Source: an uncultured Lachnospiraceae bacterium (GTDB lineage: Bacteria > Bacillota > Clostridia > Lachnospirales > Lachnospiraceae). From it: a stretch of DNA of 64,000 nt. Location: contig CANQPJ010000002.1 of the NCBI GenBank assembly GCA_947625755.1, positions 1 to 64,000 of the forward strand, given 5' to 3'. Position numbers and translations under genes: made by a program. Below the pieces are notes generated by a model, which was not told the DNA's origin, did no database searches, and saw nothing but the letters and a program-made list of their open reading frames with translations. Below, piece by piece: positions 1-8,889 of the stretch; position 1 is the first letter of the stretch; each line of letters begins with the position of its first letter.

Positions 1-92
1 GCTGTACCTTGAATTCAACCTGTATAAAATTTTCAATGTTCTTTAATCTAGCCTTGACTTTTTATTTGCAGGCTTAAATAATTTCTTTCAGC

Positions 93-3000
93 CTAATTTC
101 CCCTCTTATTTTTACCCATCAGTAAGAGCCACAATAATAGCGCTATCACTCCTAAAATTATGCCTATCGGCAAACTTAAATCATTATCAAAATCAAAGTC
201 ATATCCTGTCTTTGGCGAAATCATGGATTTATTTCCCGGTGTTTGTTTCACTGTGGTCACTGGAGTTGTCGTTTCCGGCGCTTTTGTTGTACTTTCCGGT
301 GTGCTTTCTTCCGTTTCTTTTTCCTGAAGAGTGTTCGTAATCGTGGTGGAAAGCCCTGTCAACTCTGTCTTTGCATTGTAACCATCCGGTACATTGACCT
401 CCCCAAAGGTGTATACGACTTCTATTCCGTTTTCATACCTGTACAAATCCGGTATGGCTGCTTCCCAGTTGTTTTCTTCGGACAGGGTTACGGTCTGGCT
501 GCTCTTTACTCCGTTTATAAATAATGCTGCCTGAATGTTTTTTGGACGAAGCCCTGATGAATTATCATGATCTTTCCAGATTTTTTTGACAGTGGCAGTT
601 ACTTTTTCCGGAATATGTTTATCCATGATTTCCACAGTCCGGTTTTTGCTGTCGTAGGTAATGCTATATTTATCAGGATTGCCTTTCTGGACGAAATCGT
701 ATTGAATCGGTTTTCCGTTTTTGTTTTTCGGAAGTCCCTTGACATCAACGCTGTCATTCGCTTCCGACAGGGTGTAGGTTCCTATTTCCTCACCGTCTGC
801 AAGCAGTCCGACGGTGACTTCATCCGGTCGGATTCCGTCCCTGTTATTATCGTCTTCAAATTGCAGGCGGACATGGAAATCTACCGTTTCCTGTGAATGC
901 GTGTTTGTAATCTCTGTCAGAGAACCCTTGATATTCTTCTCGGACGTGTAGCCTTCCGGTACGTTGATTTCTTCCCATGTGTAGGAAATCTTCTTGCTGC
1001 CTTTATTCATGTCCAGATTATCTATGGCAACCTGCCAGTTATTTTTCTCTGATAAGGTATAGGTTCCTATTTCCTCACCATCCGCATTTAATCGGAAATC
1101 AATGCTTTCCGGACGGATTCCATCTGCATTATCAGCATCGTCAAAGATTTTTTTCAGGGTGGCGTTGGTTAAATCATGTTTATGCGTGTTCGTAATCACT
1201 GTTTTATCACCCTCTGCCTTATACGATACACTGTATCCTTCCGGTATGCTTTCCTCCTGCCAAGTATAATCAATCGGATTACCTTTCTTATTTTTAATTA
1301 AGTTCCTGACGGTAACTTTCCATTCATTCGCCGAAGATAGCGTATGTGTATCGGCTTTTTCTTTGTCTGCAAACAAAACAATGTTGATTCTTTCCGGTCT
1401 CAAGCCGTCTGCATCATCATGATCATTCCACTGCTTTTCGACCGTAAGGTTTACTCTTTCCGGCTCATGCACGCTGGTAATGACAAACGTATCACTGTCC
1501 ATGCTGTATCCGGTTGTATAACCATCCGGCACCGGTTCCTGCACAAAACTGTATTCAATCGGTTTTCCATCCTTATTCTTTAATACGTCAAGAACCGTAT
1601 CGTTCCAGCCGTCTTTATCGGCAAGATTTACCGTAATCGGATTGCCGTCCTGATCTTTGGCTGGCTTTCCGTCAGCATAAAGTACGGCGGTGACACTTTC
1701 CGGACGGATCCCGTCTGCATTGTCATAATCCTCCCATTCCTGCCGGACTTTCAGATGAATCCGGTCTGCCTGATGGATATTTGTCAGAACCACATCATAG
1801 GCGTTATAGTCAAATACAGGCGTATAGCCGGCAATGCTTTCTTCCTGCCATGTGTAGTCAATCGGTTTTCCTTTTTTATTCTTTAACAGATGATCAACTG
1901 TCAGTTGCCAGCCGTTTTCTTTTGTAATGGTGTAGGTATTCACTTTTTCTTTATCGGCAAACAAGCTGACATTTACTTTTTCTGTACGGATTCCATCTGC
2001 ATCATTATCGTCATTCCAATTCTTTTTAATCTGAATAGAAATCCTATCGGGCTCGTGTGTATTAGTGATTGTGGTGACATTATTCACTGTTTCCTGTGCA
2101 GATATATAGCCTGTAACAGCCTTTTCTTCCCATGTGTAATCAATCTCATCACCCGAATCATATTTATTCAGTTCTTCTGTGGTGACAGCCCAATCATTCT
2201 CTTTAGAGAGTGTATAAGTGTTTACCGTTTCTCCATTCGCCTTTAATGTTACTTTTACTGCTTCAGGCTGAAGACCGTCTGCATCATTGCCGTCATTCCA
2301 TACTTTTTTGACTGTCAGTTTGATTTTTTCAGGTTCCCTAGTATTTGTAATTTTCCATTCATCTTCAATTTTCTCATAGGAAGCGGAAGATGTATAACCA
2401 TTTCCCACATTATGTTCACGAATGGTATAGTGAATCGGATTTCCGTTCTTATTTTTGATAAGGTCACTGACGGTAACCTTCCATTCATTGGCTGCCACCT
2501 CATCTGTCTCGTTTACGGTAACAGTCCTTACTACATTTTCCCCGTCTAAAACATCAACCTGAATGGATTTCGGTCGTTTTAAGTCCCTGTTATTCTCATC
2601 GTCCCAGACTTTGCAAAGTGTTAATGAGGTCATCTCCGGAATGTGCGTGTTTGTGATTGTGGTGATATTGTTTTCCGTCGCAGAAGATGAGACATAGCCA
2701 TCCGGTATGCTCAATTCTTTCCAATGGTACTCGTATATGCCGTTGGAATACGATACTTCGCTCGTATAATCCGGATCATCTATCCAGACAAATCCCGTCC
2801 AGTCATTTGCCTCCGATAAAACGACAATTCCTGATGTTATATCTTTAACCACAGGTGTTCCTAACACGTAATAATCTGCCAAAAGCGTTGCTGTGATATT
2901 CTCCGGTCTTAAAGCGTCTGCATCATCAGCATCATTCCACTGCTTTTTGATGATCAGTTTTTTCCGAACCGCTTTTACAGTTACATCGTTGCTGTCTCTG

Positions 3001-4520
3001 ATTTCTGCGTTCAGTGAATGATACGGCGTGATGGACGCCTGTGCGGTATTCACCAGTTTTTCCGATGCGGTTGTCTGGTTCTTCCAGAGAAATTTAAAGC
3101 TGATTCGCAGGATATAGGTGTTGTTATAAAATCCGTCCTGATTTAAGGATTCTTCTTTTGCCGTTGCCGTTACTGTTCCGTTTTCTTCCTTGATGACAAA
3201 TTTATCCGTAACATCTGTCCGGTTCAAATCAATCACATTGGCTGATACATACTCGGCTTTTGCATTTTCATTTTCCGGGAGCGTGTCGGTGATGCTGAAA
3301 GTCTTGTAGTAATGTCTGGAGGCATATTCCGTATTTAGAGGTGGAACATACTGCATGATTGCAAAGGTATTTGTTGCCGTCCCCTCATTGCCGATGCTGC
3401 TTACATAGGCATCCGTAATATCATACGCATATGTTAAGGGATGTGCATTTGTCATTTTTTCTAATCCTTTTGTCGGTTTTGGCACATCATAACTCCCGAT
3501 TGGCGTTGCGTCATAAAAATACCAGCCGTAAGCGATATTTTTTTCATCTTCCTCCGGCGTGGCGTATGTATAACAGGTGCCGCCTGATACATATTGGGAT
3601 GTGATTGTGTTTACGGCGCGGTCAAAAATATCGCATTTCTGCTTATTATGCTCGATAAGTCCGTCCCAGCCGGCGCCGGTCGGCAACGCTGCCCTTTTTC
3701 CTGCTTCCGTATAGTTGTAATTGTCGTAATAAAAAATATAACGCTGACTAAATGAGGATACATTATCCAGCTCAAAACGGAGGGATCCGCTAAGCCGGTC
3801 ATTACAGACGCTTTTTCCGTCTCCGTACATATAGTGCCAGTCACCTGATTTAACATAATTAACATTACAGTTGTAAACATCATCTGCCTGTTTATCGTTA
3901 TAGTAGCACGCAAGGGACTGGATACTCCCATCATTCAGCTTCATGCCGCACGTCTCATTGCCTTCTACATCACCTATGGTCGCGGACATGTTGACTTTGA
4001 TTGGATTCCCGTCGTGCAATAGTTCCCATTTCGCTTCATAGGACATGTTGGCGTAATAGTGCGATATTTGTCCGGAAATTCTGCTGTAATACGGGTGGAT
4101 AATCGGTGTTATGGATGTCCCCTTGTGGGAGATATTGTTCCAGTAATATGTAATCTTTACGTCAATTTTTTTGCCTTCATATAATCCCACGTTTGTGATA
4201 TATGCACCTACCTTTCCGGAGAGCGTGCTGTTTGGATGAATGGCTGGTGACGTTACAAATTCGTTCTCCAAAAGAATAATTTTTCCTTGATAAGCTTTTT
4301 CCGTTCCGGAGTCGCTTTGCTGCCAGAACCGGATTTTCGTTTCGCTGCCTGCGCGTAGACTAAATGCATATTTCGCATCATGTACTGTGTCTTCATTTTG
4401 ATGTTTAATTCCCGCTGTATCTTTTGCAAGTACGTCCGCAGCGTTTACGCTTACGGAACTGTTTACAAACGATAATATAAGTAATAATAATGTCGTTACA
4501 GATAATAAAAATCTTTTCAT
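93..4520 (-). CDS. Sortase-anchored Cna-B repeat surface protein
   Basis: Predicted cell-wall-anchored adhesin or stalk protein, 1475 residues. A signal peptide covers about residues 1-27 (hydrophobic LLLLILSF run, cut near NAA). Residues about 28-525 form a non-repetitive region that probably carries the binding function. Then come nine Cna-B type repeats of roughly 80-95 residues, each opening with a variant of KKxWNDxxDADGLRPE and closing with ITNTH. Cna-B domains in known families are rigid beta-sandwich stalk modules, often with isopeptide crosslinks. A Thr/Glu-rich spacer follows, then SPKTG (about residue 1435), a hydrophobic segment and KNKRGN: a sortase signal in which Ser replaces the usual Leu. 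The start is supported by AGGAGG upstream. Ligand unknown. The gene shares its promoter motif with other genes of the accessory element. Confidence 0.9.
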   Translation of the reverse strand: MKRFLLSVTTLLLLILSFVNSSVSVNAADVLAKDTAGIKHQNEDTVHDAKYAFSLRAGSETKIRFWQQSDSGTEKAYQGKIILLENEFVTSPAIHPNSTLSGKVGAYITNVGLYEGKKIDVKITYYWNNISHKGTSITPIIHPYYSRISGQISHYYANMSYEAKWELLHDGNPIKVNMSATIGDVEGNETCGMKLNDGSIQSLACYYNDKQADDVYNCNVNYVKSGDWHYMYGDGKSVCNDRLSGSLRFELDNVSSFSQRYIFYYDNYNYTEAGKRAALPTGAGWDGLIEHNKQKCDIFDRAVNTITSQYVSGGTCYTYATPEEDEKNIAYGWYFYDATPIGSYDVPKPTKGLEKMTNAHPLTYAYDITDAYVSSIGNEGTATNTFAIMQYVPPLNTEYASRHYYKTFSITDTLPENENAKAEYVSANVIDLNRTDVTDKFVIKEENGTVTATAKEESLNQDGFYNNTYILRISFKFLWKNQTTASEKLVNTAQASITPYHSLNAEIRDSNDVTVKAVRKKLIIKKQWNDADDADALRPENITATLLADYYVLGTPVVKDITSGIVVLSEANDWTGFVWIDDPDYTSEVSYSNGIYEYHWKELSIPDGYVSSSATENNITTITNTHIPEMTSLTLCKVWDDENNRDLKRPKSIQVDVLDGENVVRTVTVNETDEVAANEWKVTVSDLIKNKNGNPIHYTIREHNVGNGYTSSASYEKIEDEWKITNTREPEKIKLTVKKVWNDGNDADGLQPEAVKVTLKANGETVNTYTLSKENDWAVTTEELNKYDSGDEIDYTWEEKAVTGYISAQETVNNVTTITNTHEPDRISIQIKKNWNDDNDADGIRTEKVNVSLFADKEKVNTYTITKENGWQLTVDHLLKNKKGKPIDYTWQEESIAGYTPVFDYNAYDVVLTNIHQADRIHLKVRQEWEDYDNADGIRPESVTAVLYADGKPAKDQDGNPITVNLADKDGWNDTVLDVLKNKDGKPIEYSFVQEPVPDGYTTGYSMDSDTFVITSVHEPERVNLTVEKQWNDHDDADGLRPERINIVLFADKEKADTHTLSSANEWKVTVRNLIKNKKGNPIDYTWQEESIPEGYSVSYKAEGDKTVITNTHKHDLTNATLKKIFDDADNADGIRPESIDFRLNADGEEIGTYTLSEKNNWQVAIDNLDMNKGSKKISYTWEEINVPEGYTSEKNIKGSLTEITNTHSQETVDFHVRLQFEDDNNRDGIRPDEVTVGLLADGEEIGTYTLSEANDSVDVKGLPKNKNGKPIQYDFVQKGNPDKYSITYDSKNRTVEIMDKHIPEKVTATVKKIWKDHDNSSGLRPKNIQAALFINGVKSSQTVTLSEENNWEAAIPDLYRYENGIEVVYTFGEVNVPDGYNAKTELTGLSTTITNTLQEKETEESTPESTTKAPETTTPVTTVKQTPGNKSMISPKTGYDFDFDNDLSLPIGIILGVIALLLWLLLMGKNKRGN

Positions 4521-4574
4521 GCTGAATCTTCCTCCTGAAATACTATTTTATGCCCTGAACGGACATCCTTTTTT

Positions 4575-4610
4575 AATGTACCGAGGAGAAATCACCACAT
4601 CCACCACCCT
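4575..4610 (-). promoter_or_regulatory. Promoter with shared 21-bp element motif (copy A)
   Basis: On the minus strand GGGTGGTGGATGTGGTGATT covers the -35 position (TGGATG), followed after exactly 17 bp by TACATT. It lies about 55-90 bp before the Cna-B gene. The same arrangement recurs at 8.85, 10.2 and 11.0 kb, so it is probably an operator-overlapped promoter for an element regulator. Confidence 0.55.
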
Positions 4611-4635
4611 GTAAAAAAGTTTTTCGGAAATTTAC

Positions 4636-4668
4636 AAAAAAATAAGACCACCAAAGTGATCTTATTTC
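4636..4668 (-). terminator. Intrinsic terminator after Fic gene
   Basis: On the minus strand AATAAGATCAC pairs with GTGGTCTTATT (11 bp, one G-T) and is followed by seven T. Its 3' arm, GGTCTTATTTTTTTG, matches the end of the conserved leader hairpins at 13.7, 19.1 and 23.5 kb. Confidence 0.85.
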
Positions 4669-4700
4669 ATATAACAAAACACATGAACTAACAAAACCAT

Positions 4701-5768
4701 TTAATCTTCATACGCATCTGCGTTTGCATAATGTGTTTTCCTGCCGGCACCCAGTTTCTTTAAAGTTCCATCCTCAACAAGTTTCTTTAAAGCTGATTCT
4801 ACGGATGAACTCCCCAGACTTGGGCAATGTACTAAAACATCTTGTTTCGTAAATGTTCCTATTACATTAGTTGTATACTCTTTCACTATGTCATATGATG
4901 TGCTTTTTACTCCGACCTTCTCTGTAATGGTAATTCTGTTTTCAAACTCTTTATAGCATGACAGGATAATGCCCAGCATGTACTTAATAAATGCTTTAGG
5001 GTTATTTTCATTGCTATGCCACCCTTGGTCTGAAATTGCAAGCGCATCATAGTAACTGTTTTTTGTATCTGAAATAGCTTTCTCGATACTTATATACTTT
5101 CCAACATGGTATCCGCTTCTATATAATAACAGCAATGTCAGCAACCGGCTCATTCTTCCATTGCCATCATTAAATGGGTGAATACAAAGAAAATCTAAAA
5201 TAAATATAGGAATCAGTATCAGCGGATCAACAATTTCTTCCTTGATTGCTTTACAAAATTGCTCACATAATTCCTCCACAGCAGCCGGAGTCTCATAGGG
5301 CTTTAGAGGTGTAAATATCGTTTCCTTTTCTCCGTTTGGAAGTGTTTTTGCTATCTCATTCACTGTCGTTTTGAACTTTCCGCCATATGAAAAGGTTGTA
5401 TACTTTAATAACTCGCCATGTAGCTGCAAAATATATGATGGTCTCACCGGAATTGCTTCATAACTATCATGTATTAACTCTAATACTTGTCTGTATCCCA
5501 AGATTTCTTCTTCGTCCCGGTTTCTAGGAGTCGTCTTATCCTTCATGAGTTCTCTCATTCTTGGCTTTGTAGTAACGATTCCTTCTATACTGTTAGAACT
5601 CTCTGTGCTCTGGATTTTTGCAATTTCGACCAACCGTTTTAATTCAACTGGTTTTTGGCAGACATACAAATCCTGCTTTCCGCGAAATTCATGAATCTGT
5701 GAAACATATGATAATATCTCATTGTCCCATGTATGCTCTTTATACTTTTCATAATTAAAACTACGCAT
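4701..5768 (-). CDS. Fic family protein, class II (N-terminal inhibitory motif)
   Basis: 355-residue Fic-domain protein, expected to transfer AMP (or another nucleotide part) from a nucleotide to a hydroxyl on a target protein. The catalytic motif HPFNDGNGRMSR is at about residues 197-208 with His, Asp, Gly-Asn-Gly and Arg all present. The inhibitory motif (S/T)xxxE(G/N) appears N-terminally as SNSIEG (58-63), which defines class II, where the Glu blocks ATP placement. The C-terminal 80 residues look like a winged helix (FTKQDVLVHCPSLGSSSVESALKKLVEDG), common in this family and possibly used for autoregulation. The gene stands alone with its own promoter, inverted-repeat operator and terminator. 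The protein target cannot be predicted. Confidence 0.92.
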   Translation of the reverse strand: MRSFNYEKYKEHTWDNEILSYVSQIHEFRGKQDLYVCQKPVELKRLVEIAKIQSTESSNSIEGIVTTKPRMRELMKDKTTPRNRDEEEILGYRQVLELIHDSYEAIPVRPSYILQLHGELLKYTTFSYGGKFKTTVNEIAKTLPNGEKETIFTPLKPYETPAAVEELCEQFCKAIKEEIVDPLILIPIFILDFLCIHPFNDGNGRMSRLLTLLLLYRSGYHVGKYISIEKAISDTKNSYYDALAISDQGWHSNENNPKAFIKYMLGIILSCYKEFENRITITEKVGVKSTSYDIVKEYTTNVIGTFTKQDVLVHCPSLGSSSVESALKKLVEDGTLKKLGAGRKTHYANADAYED

Positions 5769-5771
5769 TTC

Positions 5772-5830
5772 TTTTCTCCCAACGCCTTTCTGTTTCTCCC
5801 AATTATATCAGTAATTTGGGAGAAACGCAA
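5772..5830 (-). promoter_or_regulatory. Promoter and inverted-repeat operator of the class II fic gene
   Basis: Minus-strand TTGCGT, 17 bp, TATAAT. The -10 lies between inverted arms TTTCTCCCAA (5793-5802) and TTGGGAGAAA (5816-5825). A third TTGGGAGAAA copy (5774-5783) reaches toward the start codon. This is the layout expected of an autoregulated gene whose product has a DNA-binding tail. Confidence 0.6.
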
Positions 5831-6032
5831 TCGTTTTTAGGAGAATCCTGTACTATTATCTTCAACACTTCTATATTTCATACGCAAAAAAACTGCAACT
5901 CCAAACAGTAATTTTCCCTAACAATCTTTCCTATGTATATATCCGTACCCAACAGAATGGTCTGCAAAACAATACAAGTTATCCTAAACTGTAAACGGAA
6001 GTTGTTTTGTTTTTCCATATAATTTTATATTT

Positions 6033-6181
6033 CTATCGGTAACTTTCCAATACTTCTTTTGCAGATTTTTCCTCAAATATCCAACGGAGCCTGTTTACTA
6101 TCTTGTCTTTGGTTGTATCGTCAAGATCTACATTCTCAAGCCTTTTTGTCTTGCGTAAAAATCATACTCCTCTGCCGTCAT
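6033..6181 (-). pseudogene. Small frameshifted gene after the 162-residue membrane protein
   Basis: An ATG overlaps the stop of the upstream gene as ATGA, which suggests translational coupling. It reads MTAEEYDFYARQKGLRM and then stops. A second frame takes over at an A5 run (CAAAAAGG) and reads LENVDLDDTTKDKIVNRLRWIFEEKSAKEVLESYR to a stop. Both halves look protein-like. A single-base indel in a gene of about 50 codons is the simplest reading, though slippage at the A run cannot be excluded. No family recognised. Confidence 0.4.
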
Positions 6182-6666
6182 GCGGAAATCTGTTTTGCAT
6201 GTGTTATTACATACCTGTCATCTTTTATTAAATAATAAATTTTGTATCTGCGGTCTTTCTTCAGTCTGATGTCTGATTCCATGATAAATTCCATATTTTT
6301 CTCGTCATCCGTTACCGCTTCTATTTTTTTTGAAAAGTTAATTTTTTTGGCTGAAATAACAGTAATAACCGCCTGTTTCAAATTGCCCTTTCTGATTTCA
6401 TTTTCTATTTTTATCCCTGATACTGTTGCAAACCCTATTGTAAGCAGACAAAGGACATGAATCGTTAGGATTGTTCCCGTAATAGAGGATTTAATGATTA
6501 GAAAATAAATTAAGAGAAACGCGGTAAACACGAATCCTGCAATACTAACCCACCATGCCTTTCTGCATTTTCCAAGCGGCTCATATGTTTCATTGTCAGA
6601 GAAGATAAAATTTACAAAATTCACCGACAAATTTCCAAAAAAGTTTTTAAGAAAATTTTTAAACAT
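6178..6666 (-). CDS. Hypothetical membrane protein
   Basis: 162 residues, family not recognised. The N-terminus is amphipathic (MFKNFLKNFFGNLSVNF). Two hydrophobic segments follow at about residues 38-60 (WWVSIAGFVFTAFLLIYFLII) and 66-85, then a charged C-terminal half rich in Lys, Asp and Glu with beta character (YKIYYLIKDDRYVITHA). It is probably anchored in the membrane with its C-terminus in the cytoplasm. It is the third gene of a likely transcript (8790 downward) encoding two secreted proteins, so a role at the cell envelope is plausible. Its stop overlaps the start of a broken small gene. Confidence 0.65.
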   Translation of the reverse strand: MFKNFLKNFFGNLSVNFVNFIFSDNETYEPLGKCRKAWWVSIAGFVFTAFLLIYFLIIKSSITGTILTIHVLCLLTIGFATVSGIKIENEIRKGNLKQAVITVISAKKINFSKKIEAVTDDEKNMEFIMESDIRLKKDRRYKIYYLIKDDRYVITHAKQISA

Positions 6667-6744
6667 TGCTACCTCAACTTTCTTTTATAAACACAAATCT
6701 CATGCTGAACACATTGATAGCTTTCAAATTGGTTGCTGCAATTA

Positions 6745-8418
6745 CTAAAAAGGCACTCTGACTGCTTTTGACGCTTTTCCGTAATAAATCTTTTTTCCGT
6801 ATTTCTTATAGTTTTTTATCTGAATGTACTTGCCTTTTAACGGTATGCTGATTTTTATCAGTTTTTTCTTTACGGTTTTAATTTTCTTTGTCTTATTTTT
6901 ATGATTCCCGCAATATAAAACAAAGCCGGTATATTTTCTTCCTTTAATCCTGATTTGATAAGTATTTCCTATTTTCCCAACGGTTTTAATGCTGGATTTT
7001 CCAAATCTGGCTTTGGCTTTAATCGTCGGACTGAAAGAGGAATATTGACCGTTTACTTTTACCCGGCACCTGTAAAAAAACTTCTTTCCCACTTTGGCTT
7101 TTTTATCCAGATAAGAGACTGTTCCTGCTGTTAATGTCTTAATCCTTTTAAATTTGCTCTTTTTGGAAGTTTTGCGGTAGATGATTGTCTTACATTGATA
7201 TGGTGTTGATACAGTTAAATTTACTCCTCGCGCAGTTGATTTTGCAGATAATTTCGGTGTCTTGATTGAGGTATCGTCTTCCTGACCGCCCTTCTGTTTA
7301 TCTTTCTGATTGCTTGCATCTTCTCTTTTCGTTTCCGTATCCTCTTCATACAGTCTGACCGGCAGTTCTTTAATGATAACCTGCGTACCGTTATGGTTGC
7401 TGACATTATCGCCTGAATAGACAGTAAGGCTCATAGAAACATATGCTGTCTTTTTTGCATCAAACCCATTTTTGGCTCTTATCGTATAAACGCCATCGTC
7501 TTCGCTGACTTCCAGATAATCCTCCGAGGACGGTTTTACATAAATATCCTTTTCTATATCATCTGACACGATATGGTTATTTTTGATTTTAATTTTCGCC
7601 TCTCTGGTTTTTGAGGAGATAGCAAGAACGGAAAGATCGTCCCCTGCGGCGGTGGTAGCTGAAAGGTACGGCTGCTCTGTAAGATGAATTGTCCACCAGT
7701 CCCAGCAATGGATTGTACCCCATTTTTCGCCATCGTTATACTGATATGTATGACAGCGCAGTTTAAAGTCTCCCGCTTTGGAACCGGTTGTAATATTTGT
7801 TACTGAAGTGTTTTTACTTGAAAAAGAAAAATTGTTGGCACCGTTATCATCCCAACTGTAAGCATCTGTTTCCGACATGTTTTTAAACCACTGCGAAACC
7901 CAAACACCGTTTAATTGATTGTCTTCATCAAATCTGTGCGACTGGTTGGTATAAAGCCAAAGTTCATCCGCTTTCCCTGTCTGTTCATAATAAGTATTGT
8001 TTCCTTTTAGCTGACCGTCCGGATAGGAGGATACGGGATCGCGCACAACTAGGTTAATCCGTTCCATGAACGTACTTCCATTCCACAAATCCACTGTTCC
8101 ACTGCCCTTTTTCCCAACATTGGCACTAATCGAGAAGCCATTCAGGATTTTAATAACCGATACGGGCGATAAATAATAAGCACTATTGGTATTGTAAGTA
8201 AAATTTGTCGGCAGCGTACTCAATTTCGCATTCTGCGAGGTGTACTGGTTTGTAGAGATTACGGCATGATCCCCATATTGAGTGGCAACTCCTCCGGAAT
8301 TTCTTGTTTCAGCCACCGTGTTTACTAAATGAATGGTTCTTGCACTGACTGAAAGCATTGACGTCTGGGATATGGCTATTGCCGCTACAATTATCATAAA
8401 TTTTTTAAACTCTTTCAT
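6745..8418 (-). CDS. Secreted protein with C-terminal Fn3-like region
   Basis: 557 residues with a signal peptide (about 1-26, AAIAISQTSMLSVSA). The first ~360 residues are an unrecognised extracellular region rich in Ser, Asn, Trp and aromatics. A Lys/Asp/Gln-rich linker follows at about 365-390, then one or two Fn3-like modules ending in a strongly basic tail (FKRIKTLTAGTVSYLDKKAKVGKKFFYRCRVKV, then KAVRVPF). Lachnospiraceae surface proteins often end in such basic Fn3-like domains, which are thought to bind the wall non-covalently. No sortase signal. It follows the 118-residue secreted protein by 15 bp, so the two are cotranscribed. Catalytic motifs: none seen. Confidence 0.7.
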   Translation of the reverse strand: MKEFKKFMIIVAAIAISQTSMLSVSARTIHLVNTVAETRNSGGVATQYGDHAVISTNQYTSQNAKLSTLPTNFTYNTNSAYYLSPVSVIKILNGFSISANVGKKGSGTVDLWNGSTFMERINLVVRDPVSSYPDGQLKGNNTYYEQTGKADELWLYTNQSHRFDEDNQLNGVWVSQWFKNMSETDAYSWDDNGANNFSFSSKNTSVTNITTGSKAGDFKLRCHTYQYNDGEKWGTIHCWDWWTIHLTEQPYLSATTAAGDDLSVLAISSKTREAKIKIKNNHIVSDDIEKDIYVKPSSEDYLEVSEDDGVYTIRAKNGFDAKKTAYVSMSLTVYSGDNVSNHNGTQVIIKELPVRLYEEDTETKREDASNQKDKQKGGQEDDTSIKTPKLSAKSTARGVNLTVSTPYQCKTIIYRKTSKKSKFKRIKTLTAGTVSYLDKKAKVGKKFFYRCRVKVNGQYSSFSPTIKAKARFGKSSIKTVGKIGNTYQIRIKGRKYTGFVLYCGNHKNKTKKIKTVKKKLIKISIPLKGKYIQIKNYKKYGKKIYYGKASKAVRVPF

Positions 8419-8433
8419 ATCTGTTTTTCTCCT

Positions 8434-8790
8434 TTATTCAAATTGTATCCATTTTTCTTCGGCTTTTGTTGCTTTTGGAACATGCGCCCTTGTCGGCTCC
8501 GGGACATAAACCGTTGCTGGCTCTGTTTCTTTTATGGATGTTGTATGCTCTTTCTTCTTTTTCTTTTTTACTGTGGTTTCCTCTGATTTTTTTAGTGCTG
8601 TGCTTTCTACTGCCTGCATTGTGGTTGTTTCCGGTATCACAGAAGTTTCCGGAACGGAGACGGTTTCTACCGATTCCAGTTCAAGGGTATAATCCTCATT
8701 ATCCGCAGCAATGTCTGCTCTGGTCATCGCTGTAATAAACGCAGCACCAAAAAAAATAAGTGTCAGACTGGTTGTGATGATTTTTCTCAT
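8434..8790 (-). CDS. Small secreted Thr/Glu/Lys-rich protein
   Basis: 118 residues. An N-terminal signal segment (IITTSLTLIFFGAAFITAM) is followed by a low-complexity chain rich in Glu, Thr, Val and Pro with a poly-Lys run (VKKKKKKEH). It resembles a stalk or linker more than an enzyme. It is first in a transcript with the 557-residue secreted protein and a membrane protein, preceded by AGGAGAT and by copy B of the shared promoter motif. Family not recognised. Confidence 0.65.
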   Translation of the reverse strand: MRKIITTSLTLIFFGAAFITAMTRADIAADNEDYTLELESVETVSVPETSVIPETTTMQAVESTALKKSEETTVKKKKKKEHTTSIKETEPATVYVPEPTRAHVPKATKAEEKWIQFE

Positions 8791-8836
8791 GCTTTTTATC
8801 TCCTGTTATGCTATATCCTTTCTGCATGTTTACTTC

Positions 8837-8872
8837 AGAATATCAAAGGATAATCACCACATTCACCACCCT
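8837..8872 (-). promoter_or_regulatory. Promoter with shared 21-bp element motif (copy B)
   Basis: Minus-strand GGGTGGTGAATGTGGTGATT over the -35 (TGAATG), 17 bp, TATTCT. The start codon of the 118-residue gene lies about 47 bp further on. Differs from copy A at one base within the 20-bp core. Confidence 0.55.
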
Positions 8873-8889
8873 AGGATAATTTTTTATAC

